Positions 1 through 7,863 are shown, counted from the first letter of the stretch. The stretch: 23,552 bases of DNA from CAZMVU01 sp964569295 (GCA_964569295.1 CAZMVU010000059.1:1-23552), one strand, 5' to 3'. Numbers and translations are program-made. Notes: generated by a model not told the origin, from the letters alone.

Positions 1-348
1 CCCCATCCCACGACTGGTATTCGCTATCACAGGGCAGATTGGCGAAACACGTGCGCTCCCTTGCGCCATACGGCTAAAGAATTACTCCCGACATAGTGCC
101 AGAATTAAGGGGGGCTTTTCGGCGCCGGTTTCGGCTTGGTGCGTGGCCTTGCGTTGCGTATCTTCCGTTCGATTCTGCGGGGCGCCCGGCTGGGCATCCA
201 CACCTGGGGCCAGGTCACACAATTCGAGGTGCGTGTAGGGTGCGCATGGTCATGGCCGGCGTGGCGCATAAGGCGGGCCGCTGTGTGGAAGCCGCAGCGG
301 CTGTGCGCAATCAGCGTGCAGAAGGTGTGCCGCGGACTGTCTTTCGGT
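1..348. other. gene-poor left edge
   Basis: I see no convincing gene here. Open frames exist on both strands, but their translations are rich in Arg, Pro and Ser with no family features, as expected of random high-GC sequence. This stretch lies behind the 3' end of the small hypothetical gene that stops at 349. I did not find a clear U-tract terminator or a tRNA-like structure. Confidence 0.5.
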
Positions 349-759
349 TCATCCTTCAAGCATACCGGGAACCGGGCCGTAGTGTTCATCGGCGCGGAAG
401 ACCGTCTTGTCTGCCGCGAGACCGAATGCAGACAGCACCAATTGCTTGTGGGCCTCGTTTCGGACAAAGCGCTCGGAGCCGTAGACAAGAAAGATGTCGT
501 CGTGCTTGCGGTAGACCACACGGCCGCGGGGCACCTGTTCGTACTCATGGTGGCGTGTTTCTGGCCGGGTTCGCTGAACGTGGGGCCAGTAGGTGCAATG
601 GTCGGAAAGACCGTTCACGAACGCGCCATATTCCTCGCCGTCCGTGACGGGAACTGAATCGTGGATGAGTTCGCCTTTGAAAATCCAGAAGATGCCGACC
701 TTACTGGGGCCGGGAGAGGTGTCTGGGCGAGACTGCCGCCCCTGTTCCATGTTGTCCAT
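349..759 (-). CDS. conserved small hypothetical protein
   Basis: This encodes 136 residues with no signal peptide or membrane segment. After about 20 variable residues the protein is compact and charged, with phrases such as IFWIFKGELI, YWPHVQR, YEQVPRGRVVY and a closing ADEHYG. I recall a similar pattern in unnamed bacterial proteins of about 110 to 140 residues: a hydrophobic strand, a 'D-x-YW' motif, then 'VPRGRV'. I know no function for it. The ATG at 757-759 has only a weak GGGG-type ribosome site; an in-frame ATG at 748-750 is the alternative. A perfect TATAAT lies about 42 bases upstream. It appears monocistronic. The coding call is good because the composition is protein-like while the opposite frames are not. 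Confidence 0.72.
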   Translation of the reverse strand: MDNMEQGRQSRPDTSPGPSKVGIFWIFKGELIHDSVPVTDGEEYGAFVNGLSDHCTYWPHVQRTRPETRHHEYEQVPRGRVVYRKHDDIFLVYGSERFVRNEAHKQLVLSAFGLAADKTVFRADEHYGPVPGMLEG

Positions 760-800
760 AAATTCGCCCCGTCAAGCTATTCTCTACTGGCACTATGTCC

Positions 801-806
801 ATTATA
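801..806 (-). promoter_or_regulatory. -10 box upstream of the small hypothetical gene
   Basis: On the minus strand the sequence reads TATAAT, a perfect sigma70-type -10 box, immediately after the TAG stop of the possible HTH ORF (807-809). The region 16 to 18 bases upstream has no good -35 hexamer and there is no TGn extension, so strength is uncertain. The implied 5' leader is about 35 nt. Confidence 0.4.
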
Positions 807-980
807 CTACCTCTTTTCGCAGGCATACTTCCTTGCCGTATTCGGCGCCGCGCCCAGGGCCTTCGCCGTTAGCGTGATGTTGCCCTCGAACAATCCCAGC
901 ACATGCCGCACGTAGGCGCGGCAAACATCTTGCGCCGCCACGCGTCCGGCCCGTTGCCCGCGCACGACACAACGAGACAA
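807..980 (-). CDS. possible small Fis-type helix-turn-helix ORF
   Basis: Beginning 18 bases after the cfa stop, this frame encodes up to 57 residues. The C-terminal part (YVRHVLGLFEGNITLTAKAL, then GAAPNTARKY) fits the Fis/NtrC C-terminal HTH: a helix, the G-N-x-T turn, an A-x-x-LG helix, and a T-x-R-K recognition helix. The frame has no ATG near cfa's end. Candidate starts are TTG at 978-980 or GTG at 963-965, neither with a clear ribosome site, so expression would need coupling to cfa. The frame also runs open upstream inside cfa. It could be a genuine tiny DNA-binding protein or the leftover C-terminus of a larger regulator. The HTH likeness is what I see; function is inference. Confidence 0.42.
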   Translation of the reverse strand: MSRCVVRGQRAGRVAAQDVCRAYVRHVLGLFEGNITLTAKALGAAPNTARKYACEKR

Positions 981-997
981 CGACGCCGGGGCGGCGG

Positions 998-2158
998 TCA
1001 GCGAACGGGGGTGTAGCCGCCGTGCAGCCCTGCAGGGGAAAAGACGATCTGCCACACCTGCATTTTGCGTGTGCGGAAGAGCGCGGCGCACATAAGCAGA
1101 TAGTAGTCCCACATCCGCCGAAAACGCTCCCCGTATTTTTCTTTGAGCCTGGGCCAGGCCGCATGGAAATTCCGTTGCCACGCCATGAGCGTCGGGGCGT
1201 AATTGGGCCCAATGTTGTGCCAATCCTCCATGACAAAGTATTTCTCGCTGTGCTTGGTAATTTGAGCCATCGAGGGCAACTCGCCATTGCGGAAAATATA
1301 TTTCGTGATCCATGGGTCTGTGCCGGCGTAGCGAAGCGTGGTGTTGCGGCCAATGGTATGCACAAAGGCGAGGCCGTCCTCTTTCAGCAGGCGGCGGGTG
1401 GTCGCAAAATAGGTGCTGTAGTTTTTGTGGCCCACATGTTCGAACATGCCAATGGAAAGCACGCGGTCAAAGCGGTCATCGAGATCACGGTAGTCGGCAA
1501 GCTGGATTTCGATGGGGAGGCCGCGGCACCACTGCGTGGCGTAGTCCGCCTGCTGCCGGGAAACAGTGGCCCCCGTCACCCGGACGCCGTAGCGTTCGGC
1601 GGCGTATTTGGCAAAACTGCCCCAGCCACAGCCAATGTCGAGCACGTGCATGCCGGGCTCAAGGCACAGCTTGCGGCAGACGAGATCGAGCTTGGCTTCT
1701 TGAGCGGCATCGAGGTTGTCCGCGTGTTCCCAATAGGCGCAACTGTAGTTGAGGCCAGGATCCAGCATGGCGGCATACAGGTCGTTGCCGAGGTCATAGT
1801 GTTGTTCGCCGACCTGGTATGCGCGGGCCTTGCGTTGTAGATTCCATAGCTGCGCGCCCGCCATGTGCGCGAGGAGCCGAATGTCTTTTATCGAAACACG
1901 TTCGTCGATCCGGGACACGAATAAGCGGCGGAAAAACTCGCCCAACTGATCGCAGTCCCACCAGCCATCCATATAGGATTCGCCGAGTCCGAGCGACGCC
2001 TGCGCGAACACGCGGTTGTAGGTGCGCGGATGATGTATGTGCACATCCCATGGATGGTTGCCATTCAGGGCGATGCCGGCGGGTGCAAGCAACTCTTCGG
2101 CCTTCCGCTGCAGTGCCGGGCTTGCAATCTGTACAGACTTGCGTACCAGTGTTTCCAT
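998..2158 (-). CDS. cfa: cyclopropane-fatty-acyl-phospholipid synthase
   Basis: The enzyme transfers a methylene group from S-adenosylmethionine to the cis double bond of unsaturated acyl chains in membrane phospholipids, at the inner-membrane surface. The 386-residue product matches the family length (E. coli Cfa is 382). Visible landmarks are YSCAYW, the SAM-binding motif VLDIGCGWGSFAKYA, DYRDLDDRFDRVLSIGMFEHVG, FVHTIG, DPWITKYIFRNGELPS, FVMEDWHNIG and the C-terminal LWQIVFS-type segment (here VWQIVFSPAG). Residues corresponding to the bicarbonate site (the Cys of YSCAYW, the Glu of MFEHVG, the His of VHTIG) are present. The ATG at 2156-2158 is chosen because AGGAGG sits 5 bases upstream; a longer frame to 2272 lacks homology in its N-terminus. 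An intrinsic terminator at 2285-2319 separates it from the upstream operon, so it should have its own promoter in 2170-2285. I see no strong consensus there. Confidence 0.97.
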   Translation of the reverse strand: METLVRKSVQIASPALQRKAEELLAPAGIALNGNHPWDVHIHHPRTYNRVFAQASLGLGESYMDGWWDCDQLGEFFRRLFVSRIDERVSIKDIRLLAHMAGAQLWNLQRKARAYQVGEQHYDLGNDLYAAMLDPGLNYSCAYWEHADNLDAAQEAKLDLVCRKLCLEPGMHVLDIGCGWGSFAKYAAERYGVRVTGATVSRQQADYATQWCRGLPIEIQLADYRDLDDRFDRVLSIGMFEHVGHKNYSTYFATTRRLLKEDGLAFVHTIGRNTTLRYAGTDPWITKYIFRNGELPSMAQITKHSEKYFVMEDWHNIGPNYAPTLMAWQRNFHAAWPRLKEKYGERFRRMWDYYLLMCAALFRTRKMQVWQIVFSPAGLHGGYTPVR

Positions 2159-2284
2159 TTTGACCTCCTGCGATACAGACGGTGTGTAGAAGTAAACCAC
2201 CCGCTGCGTTGGGGCGCGTTTCCACTTATTCTGTTTCGCAAGGAGTGCAAGAACCGGGCCGAGGTGAATCACGAAGGCACACAG

Positions 2285-2319
2285 TAAAAGCCGCCCCCCA
2301 CCTGGAACCGGGAGGCGGC
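2285..2319 (-). terminator. intrinsic terminator of the YdbH operon
   Basis: On the minus strand a 10-base-pair stem with one mismatch (GCCGCCTCCC pairing with GGGGGGCGGC) closes a 10-base loop and is followed directly by TTTTA. It starts 22 bases after the stop of the YnbE/YdbL-like lipoprotein gene. Placement, GC-rich stem and U-run make it a standard Rho-independent terminator insulating cfa. Confidence 0.82.
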
Positions 2320-2341
2320 AGAAACGCGCTATGCCTTTCGG

Positions 2342-3052
2342 TCAGCGAATGGTCACCCAGGCATTGGGCTGGCATTGATCGCCGAGAGCCTTGCACAGGT
2401 CTGTGTCCTCGAACGCCTCGAAGGCGTAGTCAGCCGGTGCTTCAGATTTGCGCGGCGGCAACTGATAGACCTCGCCAGACTCGGCACGGCTTAGCCGTTT
2501 GAACGCAAACAACCGCTCGATGTAGGACACGGTGACCTCGGGGTTGTCTTTGTTGAGGCGCACGAGTTCGAGGTAGAAAGCCTTGCGGTCTTCGTTCTCT
2601 TCGGCAATAATCTGCTGGATTTCGTTTTTCTTCTCCACATCTTCCGTGGCCGCGCAATCGCGCAGGGCCAGGTAGCCCCGGTTCGTCTCGCCCGCACAGC
2701 CGGACTTTTTCAGCGGTTCCACCTCGCTCGCGCGCTGATTGATGCTCTTGAGAATCTGGCGATAGCGCGGGGAGTCTTCCTTCAGGTTCTCCGCGGCGTG
2801 AACGGCGGGCATTGGATCGAGCCAGGCCCAGGCCTGCTCGAGCATGCTGCTGCTCTGTTGCGCTTTTTCCGCCTTCAGATCGGGAATGTCGTCCGTCTTA
2901 CCCTCCATGTAATCCAGCACGGCGTCCGCCTGTTCTTCGATATGCCGGATGTCAAGCGTCACATGCGCATCGATACGGTGCTCGGTCCGAATAAGGCACC
3001 CCACACTCAGCATCAGCGCCACTACGGCGCCCACGATTACAAGTCGCTTCAT
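2342..3052 (-). CDS. lipoprotein with YnbE-like N-terminus and YdbL-like (DUF1318) C-terminus
   Basis: The product is a 236-residue predicted outer-membrane lipoprotein. It has a short signal peptide with lipobox LSVGC (Cys19). Residues about 24-50 (RIDAHVTLDIRHIEEQADAV) resemble the mature part of YnbE, the small lipoprotein that pairs by beta-strand addition with YdbH. After a Lys/Gln/Glu-rich stretch, residues about 125-205 carry a YdbL/DUF1318 pattern: GYLALRD, then EENEDRKAFYLELVRLN, an RL..KRL segment and a closing GEVYQLPP. E. coli encodes these as separate ynbE and ydbL genes after ydbH; here they follow a ydbH-like gene as one reading frame. The start at 3050-3052 has GGAGG 9 bases upstream. 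A 176-base gap follows ydbH, so it may also have independent expression. The DUF1318 call is firmer than the YnbE call, since YnbE is so short. Confidence 0.78.
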   Translation of the reverse strand: MKRLVIVGAVVALMLSVGCLIRTEHRIDAHVTLDIRHIEEQADAVLDYMEGKTDDIPDLKAEKAQQSSSMLEQAWAWLDPMPAVHAAENLKEDSPRYRQILKSINQRASEVEPLKKSGCAGETNRGYLALRDCAATEDVEKKNEIQQIIAEENEDRKAFYLELVRLNKDNPEVTVSYIERLFAFKRLSRAESGEVYQLPPRKSEAPADYAFEAFEDTDLCKALGDQCQPNAWVTIR

Positions 3053-3228
3053 GAGTCGAATCCTCCGTTTTAACCACAACAGACGCCCAGGCGCCCGTCT
3101 CTATTCAAATGCGCTTCCGTGCCCCCTATTGTATCGTGTCGCTGCGCTTCTTGCGAAGGGGGAAGCTCTCGCGGCTGGAGGGGCGCTTCCTGCGGGACGC
3201 CAGCCTGGGTCTTTGGGGGCCAGCCGGC

Positions 3229-6201
3229 CTACCGGCTCGATGTGCGGCGCTGCCGTGTACGCAGGGCCTCGGTAATCGCCGCCGGATCAGCCAATATGTC
3301 AACGGTGAGGCCCAACAACTCGCTTTCGAGGCGGGCCTGCCCGGTAAGGCGGCCTGCCTCGAACCCAAGCGTAAGCCGGGCCTCGTCAAACTCCCGTTGC
3401 GGAGCCTCCCCCACCACCCCCTCGATGATTTCGCGCATAGTCATGCCGCCCGGCATCCCCTCGACATATTGTGTCATGAGCGCCTGGATGACCAAATCGC
3501 GGTTCATGCTGAACCCCTCCTTCGCGGTGAGATCAACCCGCACATCGGCCAGTTTGCCCTCGCGAAGCTCGACGAGAATCTCGCCCACGGCCGTGCCCGT
3601 GAGTGTGGTGTTCGGCGGCTTGAATTGCTCAGTGAACTGCGCGAGGTCCGCCCCGTGCGTGTAAACCCGCAAACGCATGGGCAGTCCTTGCTCGAGCAGG
3701 CCGATGCGCACGTTCAACTCGGCAGCACCACCGAGCACCTGGCCCCGGCCATCCTCGATATAGAGGGCCGATTCTGCGGCACGCAGGTCGCCGGACAGCC
3801 CATCCACGGCAACCCCCCCCACCTCGACCTGTTGTGTTGTTACCGTGCCGCTGCCGTCGAGTGCGCCATCATACCGCAGCCGCGCCTGGGCTTCACATTC
3901 CACGATACGGCTGGCGGTATAGGGAAGGGCAAGGACGGCGGCGCTGAGTTCACACGCGAGATCCGCAGCAGGCGCGCCATCGGCGTAGCTTGTACCGCCC
4001 GTGAGCGAGAACGTGCCCTTGGCATCAAGCAGGTACTCCATGGCGACAAACGGCGCGAAGTCCGTATCAAAACGCAAACCCTGCACATCGATACGCGGCA
4101 CCAGCGGTTGCGCGTCGATCTGCTCTGCCAGGAACCGCGTGGCGCCGCCAAGCGATACGGAGAGGCCGTGGACCGCGAGCTGGCCATCGTCAAAGGTATA
4201 GGCAGCTTTGCCTTCGGCCGAAAGCGCCATGCCATAGGGCACAATGAGGTCGCCCCAGGCCAGGTTGTCCGTGGTGAGCGCAGGTTCCACGCGCACCCGC
4301 GCGCTGTCGGCATCTACCCGACCAGCCACATCGACCGATCCCCCCAGGTTCTCGAGGCCGAACATGGGGCTCAGAAAACCCACGTCGCCGCCGCCGGAGA
4401 TGTGCGCCTCGAATGCCTGGTTCAGCAGGCCGAACGACCAGCGTGTCGTAGAAAGGGCGAACCCGGCTTCCTCGCTGCCCACGGCGAGCGCCTCGCCGGC
4501 CACGTTGAACATATCAGGCTGAAACAATCCCGCCCCTCGCAGCGTGAGAGGCCCCAAGGGCGCGAGGTCCACCGCGGGCATGCGCGAATCGCGGGCGGTG
4601 AGATCAGCCTCGAACCGGTAGTTGGCATCGGCACGGGGCAACACGTCTACCGTGCCGGCAAGCCGCGCGCCGAAGCCCTCGGGCCACCATCCCGGCTGCC
4701 AGGCCCGTGTCCATGCCGCAGCGTCCAGCGCATCTACCCGCGCGCGTACATGGGGCGCGTCATCGCCAGGACCCGCGCTGATAACCGCTGTGCCCGCCCC
4801 CTGCGTAATCGTGCCCTCGAATTCGAGCGGGAATGCCGCGCCGGGAAGATGAACCGCCGAGAACGTTATTTGCGGCGCGGCACCCTTCAATTGCGGCGTC
4901 AGCTGGCATCGCGCCTGCCAGCTTTCGTCATACCACGCCTCCGCGCCGCCGCTCAGCGACGTAACGGCGGGCAGCGCGTTTTTCGCCATTCCCCGATACG
5001 CGGGGGGCGCCAATCCGAACACCTGCGCACGGGTCCAGTCTTCCCACGCAGCCTCGATAACAAGGCGTTGCTCTCTCCGGACAAGGGCAAGGTCAATCGC
5101 CCGGTCCTGTGCGAGGGTAAGCGTGGCCTCACCCGCGGGCATACTGTCCAGGTAGCTGCCGCCGCCAGTGAACCGGAGTGCACCCGTATACCACGGCGCC
5201 TCCCGAGGCCCAATACGCACGCCATCCGCTGCCATATCCAACACCGCCTCCGGCACGCGCAGACTCGCCGCATCCCACGACGCCACGGCCCGCGCGCGCT
5301 CGATACGCACCCCGTCGAACCCGAGGTCCACGGGCATGCGCGCCGAAGGTATCAGCGACAACACGGCCCCCTTCGCCGCGCCCCTTTCCAAAGCGGCCGT
5401 AAGCGCGTTTTCGCCTGCGCCGCCTTCGAATTCAAAACGGCCCTCAAGGTCGACGAGTTCCGGCAGGCGAATGTCTGCTGAAGCGGTCGTCTTCCCGGGC
5501 ATGTGCGCGACATGCACCGTGGCACGCCCTTCCACAGCATGTTCGCCCGCCGCAAGCCCCGGCATACGTACCTGCCCGTGGAGCGGGGCGTCATCCACCG
5601 AGAGTCGAAACCGGTCCATGGCGTCGATCGAAACAGCCGCCCCGAGGCCCGATAGTCTGATGGCGGTATCGGGCCGCTCAACAGCGAAAGAAGCGCCCTG
5701 GATGCGCAACGTCTTGGGTAGATAGGCTGCCGGCGTGGGGGTTTCAGCAGGTTGCATCAGGAAATCCCACAAGAACCCAAAATTGCGCCCCCCCTCTGGC
5801 CGTTCGACCAGGGTCACAGTGGGGTCATCGATCGCGACGTGATCCACATAGCGGCCATCGGCCGGGCGAATATCGAGATAAAGGCGCAACCGTCCAAGCG
5901 CAACAGCCGGCGGCGCAGCATCCGGCGCGGCCCGATCAGACAGGCGAAGTCCGGCAATGGTCATTGTGGGCGCGGCATCCGGGCCGATGCGCCCATGCCA
6001 CGAGGGGGCCAACGTTATTCGGTCGATGGCGACAGTGCTGTCCAGGAAGTCGGCCAGCCCCAGGCGCACGGCATACTTCGGCGCGACTCCCGACACCACG
6101 CTCCACACCATCACCGCCGTGAGCATCACCGCCAGCACCAGCAACACCACACATCCCCGCCGGCTTTTACGCGGGCCGCCTTTCTGCGTTGGCTCACTCA
6201 C
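3229..6201 (-). CDS. ydbH: YdbH-like AsmA-family intermembrane protein
   Basis: A 990-residue protein with a cytoplasmic Arg/Lys-rich tip, one membrane segment at residues about 17-37, and then a very long periplasmic part of repeated short beta-strands (alternating phrases such as LRLYLDIRPADGRYVDHVAI and GGDVGFL). This is the look of AsmA/TamB/YdbH proteins, which form a hydrophobic groove carrying lipids from inner to outer membrane. The C-terminal ~130 residues (TTLTGTAVGEILVELREGKL, the MNRDLVIQALMTQYVEGMPG segment, and a strand-rich end) fit the YdbH 'dicarboxylate transport' domain of Pfam, a name now considered misleading. E. coli YdbH is 879 residues, so this one is longer. The start is GTG at 6199-6201 with AAGGAG 10 bases upstream. 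That site overlaps the TGA stop of the transglutaminase gene, indicating translational coupling. The DUF1318 gene downstream supports the assignment. Confidence 0.85.
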   Translation of the reverse strand: MSEPTQKGGPRKSRRGCVVLLVLAVMLTAVMVWSVVSGVAPKYAVRLGLADFLDSTVAIDRITLAPSWHGRIGPDAAPTMTIAGLRLSDRAAPDAAPPAVALGRLRLYLDIRPADGRYVDHVAIDDPTVTLVERPEGGRNFGFLWDFLMQPAETPTPAAYLPKTLRIQGASFAVERPDTAIRLSGLGAAVSIDAMDRFRLSVDDAPLHGQVRMPGLAAGEHAVEGRATVHVAHMPGKTTASADIRLPELVDLEGRFEFEGGAGENALTAALERGAAKGAVLSLIPSARMPVDLGFDGVRIERARAVASWDAASLRVPEAVLDMAADGVRIGPREAPWYTGALRFTGGGSYLDSMPAGEATLTLAQDRAIDLALVRREQRLVIEAAWEDWTRAQVFGLAPPAYRGMAKNALPAVTSLSGGAEAWYDESWQARCQLTPQLKGAAPQITFSAVHLPGAAFPLEFEGTITQGAGTAVISAGPGDDAPHVRARVDALDAAAWTRAWQPGWWPEGFGARLAGTVDVLPRADANYRFEADLTARDSRMPAVDLAPLGPLTLRGAGLFQPDMFNVAGEALAVGSEEAGFALSTTRWSFGLLNQAFEAHISGGGDVGFLSPMFGLENLGGSVDVAGRVDADSARVRVEPALTTDNLAWGDLIVPYGMALSAEGKAAYTFDDGQLAVHGLSVSLGGATRFLAEQIDAQPLVPRIDVQGLRFDTDFAPFVAMEYLLDAKGTFSLTGGTSYADGAPAADLACELSAAVLALPYTASRIVECEAQARLRYDGALDGSGTVTTQQVEVGGVAVDGLSGDLRAAESALYIEDGRGQVLGGAAELNVRIGLLEQGLPMRLRVYTHGADLAQFTEQFKPPNTTLTGTAVGEILVELREGKLADVRVDLTAKEGFSMNRDLVIQALMTQYVEGMPGGMTMREIIEGVVGEAPQREFDEARLTLGFEAGRLTGQARLESELLGLTVDILADPAAITEALRTRQRRTSSR

Positions 6202-6216
6202 ACCCGGCCAGCTCCT

Positions 6217-7809
6217 TCAGGAGGCGGGCGCTTCGGCGGGTAATGCGGCGGTCTCCTCAGCCGCCGGCGCTTCGGACGCCTTGCCGGAGGTTTCCTCCTG
6301 CTCCTCCTCCTGCTCCTCCTCCTCCTGCTCCTCCTCCTCCTGCTCCTCCTGCTCCCCATCGGCGTTCTCCTCCGCCTTCTCCGGGAGATACTCGATCTGG
6401 AGGTGGCCAATCAGCGGTATGAGCTTCGACTGCTCGAAGAGATCGCCTTCGGCCAGCTTCACGTGTGTTACGTCAGCGAGCCACTGACCCAGCGTGGGAT
6501 CCACGTCGATCCATTTGCCCACCCATACTTTTGCCCACTGGTGAAAGTAGAAGCCAGGGCGCGGCCCGTCGACATAGACCACGCCAGCCACCTCCCGCGC
6601 CGGCACACCCGCGGCACGCGCCAGCCCCACAAACAGGATGCTATGCTCCGTGCAATCGCCTTCGAGACTGTTGAGCACCTCGAGTGCGTTGGTCAGGCGC
6701 GCGGAATAGGTGCTGTGTACATTATCATTCACCCACGCGCTGAGTTTGCGCGTGATCTCGAGGGTGTCCTTCTCCTCGCCCACGATCTCCGCCGCCTGCG
6801 CAACGATCTCGGGCGCATCGCTCTGCACAAAGGTAGACGGTTCGAGCCACTTCGCTACGTGCTCTTCGGTTACCGGCAGCCGCGCCGGTGTAAAATTCTC
6901 GAGGGAGGGACGCTTGGCCACGAACAAGGTGTGATCGTCCATATCAGTCATATACTGGCGTTCGTCGTTGAACAGGTGATTCTCGTTCAACGGACCGCGC
7001 AGCGCCAGGCGCAAGGCGTCGCGGGTGCGCGGCTCGGGGATGGGCCGGTTAATGTACGCCGCATTCGACACGATGACATCGTTGTTGTAGTCCACATCCT
7101 TCGCCACCTTCTCCGGTTCAAGCCGCATGGTGAGCATGCCGGCCGTCACGTCCTCGAGCACACTGCCGTCCTCCGCCACATGCGACACGGACTCGAGTTC
7201 CATTACATCCAGGTTTGTCTTCACTTCATACACCGCCGTCGGCACGCCCTCGAGAATACGCTCGTTCACCCCGAGGACCGTGCTCTTGCCGGTGATTTCC
7301 TTTTGGAATGTCGGGTCGAACAACGAAAACGTTATGCTGTCCCCCACTTCCGGTTTCCCGCGGACCCAACGCTCCGTCTTGAGCGCGTCGGCGAGGGTTT
7401 CGGCGGGTTTCGGGTGGCGCTGCACCTGCTCCTCACCGGCCATCTCGATGGTAAGCACAAGCTCGCCATCCTCGACCAGCGCATCGAACCGCGTCTCCCC
7501 GCGCGCTTCCTCAACCACCGACTCGATGGCATGCAGCGCGCCGCCGGACGCATACACCCGCCGGCTGAAGATGCGCATGTCCTGCTTGGCGCCCATCATG
7601 TTCATCTGGAAACGGGCATCCTGCGACACGCTCACCCGGCCGTTCTCATCCCGGCTGACCTCATTGCGGGCGTAGCCGCTTTTCTCACCATTCATGTAGA
7701 GCCCGTACCACGAAACGCCGATCAGAGGCCCTACATCCACCGCCTGAGCCACCAGGATCTGCGGGAACAGCATACAAAAGCCCATTACCAATCCAATCAT
7801 TCGCTTCAT
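6217..7809 (-). CDS. exported transglutaminase-like protein with acidic C-terminal tail
   Basis: 530 residues with an N-terminal signal peptide (about 1-22, ending VAQA). Residues about 25-340 resemble the beta-rich N-terminal half of bacterial transglutaminase-like proteins. The catalytic core follows with Cys386 (GDCTEHS), His423 (FYFHQWAKVW) and Asp437 (WIDVDPT), the usual Cys-His-Asp order and spacing. Such domains act as cysteine proteases, isopeptidases or crosslinkers; the substrate cannot be told. The last ~55 residues are a Glu/Gln run and then an Ala/Pro/Glu tail, without a membrane anchor. ATG at 7807-7809 with GGAG 7 bases upstream. It is first in the operon: its stop overlaps the ribosome site of the YdbH-like gene, so a role in the same envelope process is inferred. 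Confidence 0.88.
   Translation of the reverse strand: MKRMIGLVMGFCMLFPQILVAQAVDVGPLIGVSWYGLYMNGEKSGYARNEVSRDENGRVSVSQDARFQMNMMGAKQDMRIFSRRVYASGGALHAIESVVEEARGETRFDALVEDGELVLTIEMAGEEQVQRHPKPAETLADALKTERWVRGKPEVGDSITFSLFDPTFQKEITGKSTVLGVNERILEGVPTAVYEVKTNLDVMELESVSHVAEDGSVLEDVTAGMLTMRLEPEKVAKDVDYNNDVIVSNAAYINRPIPEPRTRDALRLALRGPLNENHLFNDERQYMTDMDDHTLFVAKRPSLENFTPARLPVTEEHVAKWLEPSTFVQSDAPEIVAQAAEIVGEEKDTLEITRKLSAWVNDNVHSTYSARLTNALEVLNSLEGDCTEHSILFVGLARAAGVPAREVAGVVYVDGPRPGFYFHQWAKVWVGKWIDVDPTLGQWLADVTHVKLAEGDLFEQSKLIPLIGHLQIEYLPEKAEENADGEQEEQEEEEQEEEEQEEEQEETSGKASEAPAAEETAALPAEAPAS
6296..6352 (-). repeat. Glu/Gln-coding triplet repeat
   Basis: Inside the transglutaminase-like gene, the plus strand reads as tandem TGC(TCC)2-4 units, giving a near-regular run of EEEEQ units on the coding strand. 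It is an in-frame simple repeat, so slippage in units of 3 changes tail length without breaking the frame. Confidence 0.8.
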
Positions 7810-7833
7810 TATAGATCTCCAAGGTGAACTGCC

Positions 7834-7863
7834 ATTCTACCGTGCGCTCCGGGCATTCGACAA
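7834..7863 (-). promoter_or_regulatory. promoter of the transglutaminase-ydbH operon
   Basis: On the minus strand TTGTCG (7858-7863) and TAGAAT (7834-7839) are separated by 18 bases, a reasonable sigma70-type pair. The predicted transcription start lies about 20 bases before the ATG of the transglutaminase-like gene, leaving room for its GGAG ribosome site. Confidence 0.5.

Noticed and set aside
2159..2272. N-terminal extension of cfa (38 codons)
   Set aside because: The ATG at 2158 has AGGAGG at close spacing and matches the family N-terminus; the extension has no family features.
3109..5481. 790-codon open frame on the plus strand
   Set aside because: It lies opposite the YdbH-like gene. 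Its translation is rich in Arg, His and Pro with no domain pattern, while the minus-strand product has a membrane helix and beta-repeat structure.
6296..6352. CTC/CTG-rich array as a regulatory repeat
   Set aside because: It encodes the Glu/Gln tail in frame and needs no other explanation.
6403..7827. 474-codon plus-strand frame
   Set aside because: Antisense shadow of the transglutaminase-like gene, whose signal peptide and catalytic triad are clear.
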